Assembly: GCF_000002865.3 (NCBI RefSeq)
Contig: NW_001865048.1
Location: 852,787 to 916,786 of the forward strand
Reading direction: 5' to 3'
Source: Monosiga brevicollis MX1
Taxonomy: Eukaryota; Opisthokonta; Choanoflagellata; Craspedida; Salpingoecidae
DNA: 64,000 nt
A model generated the notes under the pieces. It did not search any database, had not been told where the DNA came from, and saw nothing but the letters and a program-made list of their open reading frames with translations. Each line of letters starts with the position of its first letter. The stretch's first letter is position 1. Positions 33,341-43,424 of the stretch are shown in pieces. The translations under genes and the position numbers were made by a program.

Positions 33341-34822
33341 CTTAATGATGGGTATGAAACAGATGTGCTACAGGCCGATACAAACGGGCTGGCGTCAACT
33401 CCAAGAGCTGAAGTCATCAAGAGCAGAGAAAATGTCCCGTGATGTGAGCGTATGTGCAGTGAACAGCGTGGCCCAGAGCCCAATCCAAGTCCCCCTAATC
33501 GCCCTTTGACCTATCTCTATAGCTTGGCTCTGTGCCCAGACACCTGGGTCTGGTGCTCGAACACCGGCGCTGCCCTTGGTGCTCCACGTCAGCTTGCCAC
33601 TGGCAGCAGCAACGCGGGGGAGGCGAGCCAACTAACGCACAGGAAGCAATTCTGCCTCGTCTCGCTCACAAACGGCCTAAACACAGGTTGGCCTCAAGTC
33701 CAATCCGCCGTCTGGTGCGACCAGCGGGTGCACAGCGTCTGAATGCTACTCGACAGGGCTCCACTGCCCCTTCTGCCGGTCGTCTTGTCGTCGCTGTCGT
33801 TGTTGCTTTTGCTTGGATATTGAAGCCAAAAACACTTGCAAACACTTCTCTACACTTCTCTACACTTCAGTGTCGGATTCTGCTCCATCTCTGATTCCTG
33901 CTTGTTCTAACCTTGCGCTGACGTTGACACTGGTGAAGCCTCTCTGCAACTTTGCTTGGTGCAAGAGACCATCTCTCACTCTTGGATGGCCAAGAACAGA
34001 TGGTAGCAAGTTTTTTATTTTGGTCACAATAGTTGTTGTGTTCGCTTTTCTACCTCGACAGCATGGTGAGGGAGCATTTTTTTTTTTTTTGGACTGTGAC
34101 TTGCTCGCTTGTGCGCGCGGTCGGTCACGCGAGGGGCAGTGGGCTGTGTGGCCGCGCTGCTCTTGCTTGGATTTGGTACGAATGCTGGAAGGCTTGGAGA
34201 ATCCGTTTGTCCAGCTGTTTTCTGCTCTGTTTGTTTGCCAGCACCGCCTTTTTTTTTTGTGTGTGTGTGTGTGGTGCTGCATTCTCTGGCCGTGGACTCC
34301 CACTTGGCGGTTGGCCCCTGGTGTTGCTTGATTGAGCGGTGACCTGGGTGCAATGGAGGTGACCGCGTGTCCCCCATTCACCTGTGGTTATTGTTGACTG
34401 AGCATGCCGCCTATGGACCCATCGCCGGGGACTCTACGGCCTATACTACACCCTACCGGGACATTGGCATTCAACGGCCCAGGATGGGCGGTGGTGGTTT
34501 TTGCTTTGCACGAATCGCGGCTCGCTCTTCCCTGGATCGGCTGTGTCACGCGGGTGTCGGTCCGAACCACGCACATCGCTTCGTCCGAGTCAGCGATTGG
34601 GCCGAAATGGGCCGATAAACTCGTTCTTCTCTCGCCTTGTCAATTTGCCTCTCTTGCTCTCTTGACTCTGCTTGATTGACACATCTGATAAAGGTTCGCC
34701 GGCTCATCCCATGTGCGCCTGCTCGCGTGTATAGCTTTGCGATGTGGCTCGTCTGCTGGAGCTGGGCCTTTCGTGCACCCTTCGGCTTTTAAGGATGTGC
34801 GCGGCACACTTCCCATCTGCAT

Positions 34823-34848
34823 ACATGATAGTAATGTTATTATCATGT
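34823..34848. other. Small inverted repeat
   Basis: ACATGATA and its reverse complement TATCATGT flank a loop of about 10 AT-rich bases. It could form a hairpin, but there is no gene next to it and its role is unknown. Confidence 0.5.
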
Positions 34849-35039
34849 TAAAAGATCAAGCAAAGCCATAAATTCTGAGCGAGCGAGGGCGTAAGAGGAA
34901 TGGGTAGCCGTGGTGCTATTCTCGGCTTGACAAATAACCACTCGCAGTCATCTCAACAGCGCCACCAAGCCCCGTCATAGATGCTCGGGTGCACATGGCA
35001 TTTCTCTCTTTTATTCCTCAACGAGACAGATGGGGGAGG

Positions 35040-35215
35040 GGGGGAGGAGGTTGTGCCGGATGAGGATGACAACGCAGAAACCACACACATTTGTAAAACA
35101 ACAGACGGAGCACAAGACTAGATCACGCGGGGGGCGTGGGTGTCGGATGAGGAGGAGGAGGACGACGCAGAAACTGCACGCATTGGTGGAACCACGCACG
35201 GCGCACAGGGTTGAT
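35040..35215. repeat. Imperfect direct duplication of about 85 bases
   Basis: Two adjacent copies share the order GGATGAGGA, ACGCAGAAAC, a CACGCATT- or CACACATTTG-like segment, then an ACGCACGGCGCACA- or ACGGAGCACA-like segment. The copies start near 35058 and 35140. Each carries small insertions. Confidence 0.6.
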
Positions 35216-36136
35216 CAATCTCATGTTGCATCCAAGCAAGGATCTAGGGCGGCCCAGGCACGCCCTGGTGACGGACGCAGAGAAGTCACCGAATCGGGCC
35301 AAAGATGACTTGAAACGTGAGTGATCATGTTGGGATTTGCCGAGGTACCGACCGTCACGGCAAACACGAGCGGCAGCTCATTGACGTCAGACTTGGAACG
35401 GATGGGGCTAAGCACGGTCGGCCCTGTCACGGCCCCAGGTTGTGCTGCTTGGCCAGCCATCGCCTGTTGCACAGGCAGGTGTAAATGTTGATCTGCTCCC
35501 AACCGGCTATCGAGAAAAACATCCAACGCACACGCTTCTGCGCATTGAGGGCATCACGTCCGAGGCCATTGTGCTTGTATAAGGATTATGTATTTTACTT
35601 TTACTCGGTGGCTTTAAGTTGATGGTCACTTCATGCGCCCACAGCCTCAGAGCCTTTTGAAATTTGCAAATCGAAATGAGCAGTAAAAACGGACGTAAAA
35701 TAATAGTGCATTGCATGACCCCCCAGCCCACCTTTCAGAGCCTTTTTTCTTCTCTCTCTCTCGGTCGTTGTCTCGCTCTTCCAGACCACAGGTACGATAT
35801 TAGCACGGGCAGGTCTGGGGGCCGCGCCCTCTTCTCAGTGTATGCAGGAGCGTGTTCATGGGAGGGGAATGCATTGGGAGTCGCAAGGGTCCTTGCCGTG
35901 CCGCATTGGCACGGCTTGAGTGCCCCGGGCCGAATTTGCAAACCAGCCAGACTGGAGCCTCGTGCCGAGGCATTTGGGCAACGACCGACTTTGATGCATG
36001 CTCAATAGCGCGAGCCTTGTTGGAATATGAGGACCATCGTCGTTGCGTAGATGCTGTCTGATCTGACTGCCTCTTTTGCTCCTTACTCTATGTCACTGAT
36101 TGGACGTGTCAACCGCGAACCCAATAATAGATTACC

Positions 36137-36811
36137 ATGGCTCTTCGTCGTTCTCTTCGCCTGGCCGATGGCGGCTTCATGGAGTCGCTCGGCAAGTGGG
36201 CCCGCAGCGCCGCTGGCTACCGCCAAATGGGTAAGTGCTTTCTTTGCGTAGTGGAATCAATGTGTTGCGCTCCTGTTATCGGGTCTTATCTGTTGTCTCG
36301 CGAAACCCTCACGCTCGGTCACACCTCACGCCTGATTCAGGCCTCATGACTGACGATCTCATCCGCGAGGAGATTGCCGGCGTGAAGGAGGCCATCAGCA
36401 GGCTGCCTCAGGAGGTGCAGGACAAGCGTTATTTCCGTATTAAGCGCGTACGTCCACCACACCTTGGCCTGACGCCCACAGAACCTGCTGAGAACCGTGC
36501 TACCCGCTGGCCACCACAAGCACTGACCTATTGATCTTTTGTGTCCCATGTCCCTTCTCACAGGCCATGCACCTGACGAATAAGGACACCTTCCTGCCCA
36601 AGGACCAATGGATCACCGAGGAGACGGTATGCTTCCCCCACATTCGTGATCATTGCTAGGATGTGAGCCTCCAGCTCTTGGCCCAAGCCTCACATGAGCT
36701 TTTCTGCGCTTGGGGCGTCTATCCTTCCAGGACGAGCGCTACCTGCAGCCCGTGCTCGCTCAGGTGGAGAAGGAGCTTGCCGAGGCCGCGGAATACGACA
36801 ACCGTGCCTAA
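36137..36811 (+). CDS. UQCRB: Cytochrome bc1 complex subunit 7 (4 exons, 114 residues)
   Basis: Small matrix-side subunit of respiratory complex III (QCR7/UQCRB, 14 kDa). Exons 36137-36230, 36341-36447, 36564-36626 and 36731-36811 join in phase to 114 residues, close to the 111 of human UQCRB. Family blocks: KWARSAAGYRQMGLMTDDLI, VKEAISRLPQEVQDKRYFR, IKRAMHLTNKDTFLPKDQW, ITEETDERYLQPVL. As usual for this subunit there is no transmembrane helix. Each intron is about 100-115 bases. Confidence 0.95.
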
Positions 36812-37418
36812 ACATGCCGTCTGTAGCTGAGAGGAGGCACACTGGCCTCCCAACCAGGCTGGGCTCGTCAGTCTTGCTGGCGATGCTTGCAGGAACTCGG
36901 CTTTTTGATGGGCTAGCCTTCTGACCATCCAAGCCATGCATTCCCTCTTGTTTTCCCCCGTTTGTTTTTTACGCACCTTTTCATCACCCAGTCCCCTTTC
37001 GTTTTCTTGTCTATCTTTTTTTTTTTCCTTTGGCACCATTGCCATTGCCAGCGTGCTTCCCACGCTTCCCCTTGACGCCCGTTTTTTTCCATTCATCCCC
37101 ACCACCTCTTTCTTCCCCCTTTTTTGCCCCCATGGGCTTCCCATGTTGATGAATATCGTGTTTGCTGTGCAGCACGGCAAGCTCAAGAATTGGAGAAGCT
37201 CAAAACTGATGCTCAAGCGTCTCTCTCTCCCTCTCTCCCCCTCTCATCCACAACAACCAGGCTTCATTTCAATTATCTGGTCTTGATGCACAGCACCCAT
37301 CGTCATTATTTGGCAATGACGCTCAATACTCTTGCCCTTTCTTTCATATCTATCTCTTCCAGGTCTTGGGTGCATATTCTCAGTGCACCTTGGGGATGAT
37401 ACGCCGAGGTGTTGGAAA
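36812..37418. other. Convergent intergenic region UQCRB/ZGRF1
   Basis: About 0.6 kb, T- and C-rich, containing both 3' ends. Frames that run through it (36936-37286 and neighbours) are low-complexity. No gene is seen. Confidence 0.6.
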
Positions 37419-40400
37419 CTAAAGAAGCGCATCCAACTCGCTTTCACTGTCAAAGTCATCTTGCAACAGGGCCTCCATGGCCATGTCCACTTCCAGCTTG
37501 AGTGCAGATGGGGCCATATGTGGTGGCACGTCATGCTTGGCACGCTTGGGCGCCGGCGTAGCCTCGGCGCTGGTGGCCACTTCCATGGTTGGGACACCCG
37601 GGGCTGCATCGGGCGGCGTCGCCTCGTGCGCCGGCAGCTTTGGCTGGTTTGCCGCAACCGCTGGCCTAGACTGCTCGGCTGCATCCTCCTCATCCGACTC
37701 GAGGACCGCTTTGTTGCGGCGCGAGCGAGGCGCAATTGGCGAATCTCCGTCCGTGTCACTGGCGCGCTCGGCCTTGGGGCTCTCCTGTACCTTGGCGGAC
37801 GCGGGCCCGATAGGACCATGGGGCAGTGGCGAGGCAGGCGCTTTGTGGTTTTTGATGGAGCTGGTGGTGGCCTCCTCAGCGGCCTCAGCTTCGCGTAGAG
37901 CCTCCCAGTCAGCATCCTCGCCATCGGCCATAACCTGGGCCTCGGCCTCGGCCTCGGCGCGTGCCTCGTCCTCAATGCCGCCCTGCAGCAGCGCCATAAA
38001 GGGCTCTGGTTCATGAATGGCCTTTGCAAAGGCAAAAAATGCAATCACACGTGACCACAGTTTATTGGTTCGCAACAGCCGGCGGTTTCCTACGGATGTA
38101 CGAACGGGGGGAGCGGGAGGAGGGGGAAGAGGTCGGGTATACGATGAGCCACAGCAACCTTCACAAACGGCAAGTGGGCGAAAACCACAAAGACACCGTC
38201 TCCCTGTGGGAACCACCGCCTCGGAAGACACACAACACAAGCAAATATGTGAGGAAGGTCGTCGTTCTGGCTTACCAACGAGAATCAAGTGATTCTTCGC
38301 TCGGGTGAGTGCCACGTTGACGCGTTGCTCCGAGTCGATAAAGCCGACTTGCTGTGTTCGGACGCACGAGACGATGACGACCTGCTTCTCACCGCCCTGA
38401 AAGGCGTCCACGGTGCTCACCTGCACCTGTTTGGCTTGCGCCTTGCGCTTGAGACGCTCCTCGATGATCTCAGCCTGTGCCCGATAGAGACAAATCACGC
38501 CAACCTCTTCGGGTTCGACGTGATGATCCAGTAAAAAGCTGACAAGCTGAACCACAAAGCCAGCTTCGGCCTCGTTGATGTAGCTCACATCGGCGTGCCG
38601 CCGCTCTTCCCCGCGCGCTACGTCACAAAAGCTCAGTGGAGGCAGCGGAGGTGCTAGCGTGGGCCGGTCCACTGCTGCCACGCCGTCGCGGAGGCGCGAT
38701 TGGTAGAACAAGCGGTTTGTAACCGCCGAAATTGCCGGGTGGCAGCGATACTGCGTGCGTAGCATGATGGGCTCCGTCCCCATGGACATGAGGCGATCAA
38801 AGAGGGTCTGCTCAAGACCTTTGGTGCCAGCAGACTCGGCGCCCGTGACCGTGGGACTCAACTGCTTGGGGTCACCCACCAACAACAAGAGGCGACATCG
38901 AAACTTGGCGGCCGGCAGCAGCGCATTGGGCTCGGTCATTTGACAGGCCTCATCAAGAATAATGATCGGGAAGCTGAGGTGGTCTAGGCACGGGAAGGCG
39001 GTGGCGGCGCAAGTAACGCCTACGAGGCGAGCATCGGCCAAACGCTCACGATTGGCACCCTCCTTGAGTGACTCGATGCTGCGACGCAGTGTATGCTTGA
39101 CGCCATCGTCCACTTCTTGGGCGTATAGCTTCTTGAGCTCGCGCAGCTCTTGTTTGTCGCCGCTAGCGCTGCCATGGGTCGAGTAGGGCCGCACGGGGGC
39201 GGAGATCTTCTTGGCCGAACCCACGCGAACAAAGTCCTCGTAGCCCAGCTTAACCAGGGCCTCGAGGATGCGATCTACGGCCACGTTGGTCGTGCTTGAC
39301 ACGAGCATGCGCCAAAAGGCGTCCCGAGACTGTCGCCCAGCGCCCACACATGCCCACACATGCCGAACCAGTCGGAACCCGGGAAAAAAAAAACGGGCGG
39401 TATTTGAAGCATGAGAGGCGGTGTTTGAAGCATGAGAGATGGGCAAGAGGGGGGACCTCAGACCAGGAGCCGGCAGCAACTTCACGGCTTCCCTAGCATG
39501 AGGGTGGCTTGGCATTGATGGCGCGTACCTTGGTGGCGGCACGTCCGCCCTCATCAAAAACAGCCGATACAAACATGATAAGGACGGCCACGAGAAAGGA
39601 CTTGCCCGCCCCGTAGACGCCGTGTACGAGGCGCACAGTAGGCGGGGCCTGATTGGCCTCGGAATCGTCCATGGTGGGCAGATCTCGTGCCATTTGCCAC
39701 AGGACGGCTTGCTGATCCTCGTTGAGCCTAAGCGACGAGACGTGAAACAAGCAAAGGGTTCAAAGCGGGAAGCGACGAGCGCGACGAGCGCGACGAGCGC
39801 TTCGAGGAGAAGTTGGCCGGTGCTGCTGGCAGCTGGGACGTGAGACACACCGATAGCGATTGCAAAAGTCGCTTGCCAGCGTCTCTAGGCGCTGTCGCGT
39901 CAAGAGCAACTGTGGCGCTCGGATCGTGCGCGGATTGAAGGTGGGTCTCGGACCCAGCAAGGCCGGGAGAATGGGCAGCTGGCGTGGATCCACAAAATGC
40001 TCGAGGTTCTTCATACACAGCGACTCGGTGCCCGCGTTAAACGCATGGATGGCATAGACGGTGGCTATGATGCATCAGAGCACGACAGGATGAGACACGT
40101 GCCTCTGACGCACACCTTTATTTTGTTTTGAAGGAAGAAAAAAACCCTCTTAAGCAGGGCAAGAAGCGAGCGGTGGATCACTAGCAGCCCTCCATACGCA
40201 CCTGACGGGTCCCATTCACGATGGCGATAGCCCGAGTGTGGAATTATCTCCAGCTCGTTGTCTTTGTTGGGTCCAAAGTACGAGCTGATGGCGACAAAAG
40301 TCTCCGCTGGACCAAACGCGAGGCTGCGGCTGACGACCCACAGGTCATCTGCAAACCCATCCGTTTAACAACATGAGCACGCCATGCCCATCCATGCGCC

Positions 40401-42641
40401 AGGCGGCCACCATACAACAGGTGAACAAAGGATGCAGTGGACGATAGGGCACAAACCACGACTATATGTTTTGTGGTGGTCTTTGCGACCCAGCGTCACG
40501 TAAAGAGCACCAGCGCGACGAGCGCCCTGGTCTGGACGACTGAAGCGGCTTGGGCCTAGGCTGCACTCGGCGTGTAAGCGAACGCCGTACCCACGCATGG
40601 CCACCTCAAGTTGCTGTAGATTCCCAGATCCCAATGTCACCCAAGACACAACGGCGTGCGTGAGACAAGGCCACGGCAGCGCAGCACGATAGAGCAGCTA
40701 AAACACAGACCGAGCCACTGCGGATGGTTGTTTTCTTCGGTCCGCCACGGCGCGCATTGCCATGTTTGCCCTGATTGTCCGTACCAAACCGAGACAGGAT
40801 GAGTGAGCGTGAGTGAGGGAGCGAGTGAGGGAGTGAGTGAGGGAGTGAAGCCATGGCAGGGGCGCGAGTGAAGCAATGGCAGGGGCTGGGTTTGGAGCAT
40901 ACCTCTTCATCGACCCACAAAAAAAAGCCACACCCGTCGGCCCTAGCATATGATCAAGAGCCGCGCTTGCCATCAATGAGCACGAAGCGAGAAGTGAGAG
41001 GAACAACGAGTGTGCGCGGCTACCAACCTGGACTTTGGGCAGCTGTAAAACATGCGGCCCTTGTTGGCTCCTTCCTTCTTGACGGCCCGGAGGACGGTGC
41101 GGCCGTGTTTGCAACTAGGGTTGCTGGCGTTTGGGTCACCGGAGCGACAGCCGGGCGCATAGTCTTGAAGGTCAAGAAAGCTCAGTCCGCGATGGTACTC
41201 GATGGCCACATCCCGCAGCTGGATGTTCAGCTAAAAGAAAACATAAAAATCAACAAAACGCATCCAGACAAGCTTTAGCACGCGCAGAAACACCAAAGCA
41301 GGAGCAGATCGGGCCGGGATGCGACAACGCGACTATGAACCAGCCCGAGGCCAAAAAAAGCCGAGGCCAAAGAAGCATGGGCACACCTGCTCAATCAAGG
41401 CGTTGGTCAGGGTGCGTCGGTACTCCAGGACTGAGGAGAAGCACGGCGGGATGACGACTTGACGCTGTTCGGGGGTCCCGTTCACCTCGGCGGCGGTCAT
41501 GAAATGCAGGCTCAACAAGTCTGTCTGGGCCCCCGGGTCGGCCGTTGGGGGTGGTACAAAGCTGGGCGATGTTGATGGCAAGGCGGTGGATGGGACGACC
41601 GCGGGCGTGAGCGAGGGTGTAACCGCAGTCACAGTCGAGGGTTGCTGCTGATGTTGCTGGTGTAGCTGCTGCTCTTGAAGGCGCTGACGGTAGGCTTGGC
41701 GCCACGCGCGACGGTCCACCGGCGCTTGGGTACTTGGTCCATCGGAGGCAGGGGCAGGGGCAGGGGCAGGGGCAGGTGTAGGTAAAGTTGTTGGTACAGG
41801 TGTGCGTGTGGATGACAAAGAGCCGGGGGTTGGTTGGGCAGTCGCGTGGGGCGCCGGCGCCGTGTTGGAGGGCCCCGCAGCGGGGATGGCCGGACGGGCG
41901 AGGCCCGTGGTACGGCGGGGGCGAGCACCCAGACCGACGCCCAACCGACGTGGCTGAAGGGCTTGGCTCTGCGCCAGGGCGCGTTGAGAGCTTTGTAGGG
42001 CCCGGGCGATGATGTCCCCGGCACTACCAGCTTCATCGCCGGTGGCGAGCGGCATGGCGCCACCCGTTGAGAAGACAACGTCGCCCGGGGGCAAGGCCTG
42101 CGTAGTGGGACGGCCAACCCCATCATCTAATTGTGGAGGGCGTTCCTTGAGTGGCGGTCGATAGGCGGGACGTGTAAATGCATTGGAGGGCGTCGCGCCC
42201 GAGCCAGCCCCATTGGCCGGGGCCAATCCCGACACTCGCTTGATACGCGGTCGGGTCATGGCACTGCTTGTACCACCGGCGTGGTGTGGTCTGGCGGCAA
42301 CCGGCTCCGCAGTGCCAGCGGAATGTTCGAGACAAACGTCCACGTAGCAGCGAAAGCCAGGAAAGTCGAGGTCTTGATCAGCCTCGACGGGGGCGGCGGT
42401 CCGCAAAGTATCAAGGACTTCGCCGGAGCTGGAGAGCAACATAAGTTCGCCCGAGCCGTTGTCGCGTAAAGTGCCATCCTGATACTTGGGCTTTTTCTTG
42501 TGCTTTTGGTGTGTATAAGTGACCTAGTGAGCGGAAGCAGACGGCCATGAGGCGTGCAAGCGCCAAGCTGCAAAAGGGAATGACGTGTCTCGTGAGCCGC
42601 TTGAAGCGGATCACAACGAGCCGAACCTGCCACTTGGTCAT
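37419..42641 (-). CDS. ZGRF1: ZGRF1 orthologue: DUF2439, GRF zinc finger and UPF1-like SF1 helicase (10 exons, 1278 residues)
   Basis: DNA helicase; human ZGRF1 is tied to replication-fork and recombinational repair, and the role here is inferred. Exons, in transcript order: 42627-42641, 41387-42523, 41028-41230, 40903-40942, 40457-40613, 40202-40348, 39851-40064, 39529-39727, 38276-39329, 37419-38089; all phases agree. The five-codon first exon (MTKWQ) joins VTYTHQKHKKKPKYQDG, which matches the human N-terminal VLYTHQKMKKSKVWQDG (DUF2439). A GRF zinc finger follows (CKHGRTVLRAVKKEG, GRMFYSC, then CGFFLWVDEE across an intron). The helicase has Walker A HGVYGAGKS, LVSSTTNVAVDR, Walker B LDEACQMTEP, VGDPKQLSPTV, RTQYRCHPAIS, STVDAFQGGEKQVVIVSCVR and NVALTRAKNHL. 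The C-terminus ends acidic after a nuclear-signal-like PKRAKHD. The middle of exon 2 is proline/alanine-rich and probably disordered. Confidence 0.95.
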
Positions 42642-43424
42642 GTTGCTGGCCGCTTGAGGCCCCGTTGGCTCAAATCACTGGGTCTACTTCCACACGCATA
42701 TATGACTTGCTGGCGGCCGATCAATGTGGTCGCTCAAAATGTTGGACCGCAGGCCTGGCTCCCGAGTGGCCGACACGTGACAACGCGCAAATGACGACTG
42801 AACGAGCCGCCGCAAAGGAGACGGCGGCCGTCCCACGAAGTGACGCATGTGATCCGAAGAGCCAAAGTCAACAATTGAACCGCCACACACACACACACAC
42901 ACACAGAGGCGAAAGCAAAGGGAGCACCAAGCAAACGGTTTTGTCGACAAATCTGGTCCAACCTTTGGCGCGAAACTGCACCTAACATGTTGAGACACGT
43001 TTTTTTTTCGTCGCAGAAAATGTTGTTCCTCACTGATTTCGATGCATTCAAATAAAGGAGCCAAGATGAGGAGTGAATTGGGGTGAGAACATGAAGTTTA
43101 AAAAAGAGATGATGCAGACCATCATCGAGTACATGTAGATTATTTGTACAAAGATGCAGATCTTGTTGAAGTTTAATAGGTAATAGAGTTAAATATGCTA
43201 ATTGTTATGCCGAACATATTTGAAAAGATGTAGTACAAAGATAAGATGATGCCGAAGATAATGTCAAAGAGGAAGACCATTGCATTTATTTGGCCAGCAG
43301 CAACCCTGGCAGCCGGTGGTGCGACTGGGATCCATCTCCCTGAGCGTGTGTGCGGGCGCCAGTGTTGCTCACCGGGTGTTGGGAGGAGCGTTGCTTGGAC
43401 TACGGGGTTGGCCACAACCCGACC
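42642..43424. promoter_or_regulatory. Divergent region between ZGRF1 and ARHGAP1
   Basis: About 0.78 kb holding both promoters. It includes a short CA run at 42884-42904 and an AT-rich segment at 43080-43270. No gene is seen. Confidence 0.5.

Larger units (their letters stand above)
33341..36136. other. 2.8 kb intergenic region between PSMD13 and UQCRB
   Basis: The longest gene-poor stretch here, between two divergent housekeeping genes. It has several short frames on both strands, none with family features. A 101-codon minus frame at 35221-35526 lacks an ATG. There is an imperfect direct duplication at 35040-35215 and a hairpin with 8-base arms at 34823-34848. Part must be promoter and leader sequence. 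Confidence 0.5.

Noticed and set aside
35221-35526. 101-codon minus-strand frame
   Set aside because: No ATG start, no domain, and no supported neighbouring exon; kept only as part of the spacer description.
41629-42126. Alternative minus-strand frame within ZGRF1 exon 2
   Set aside because: Shadow of the proline/alanine-rich coding region; the true frame joins DUF2439 to the GRF finger in phase.
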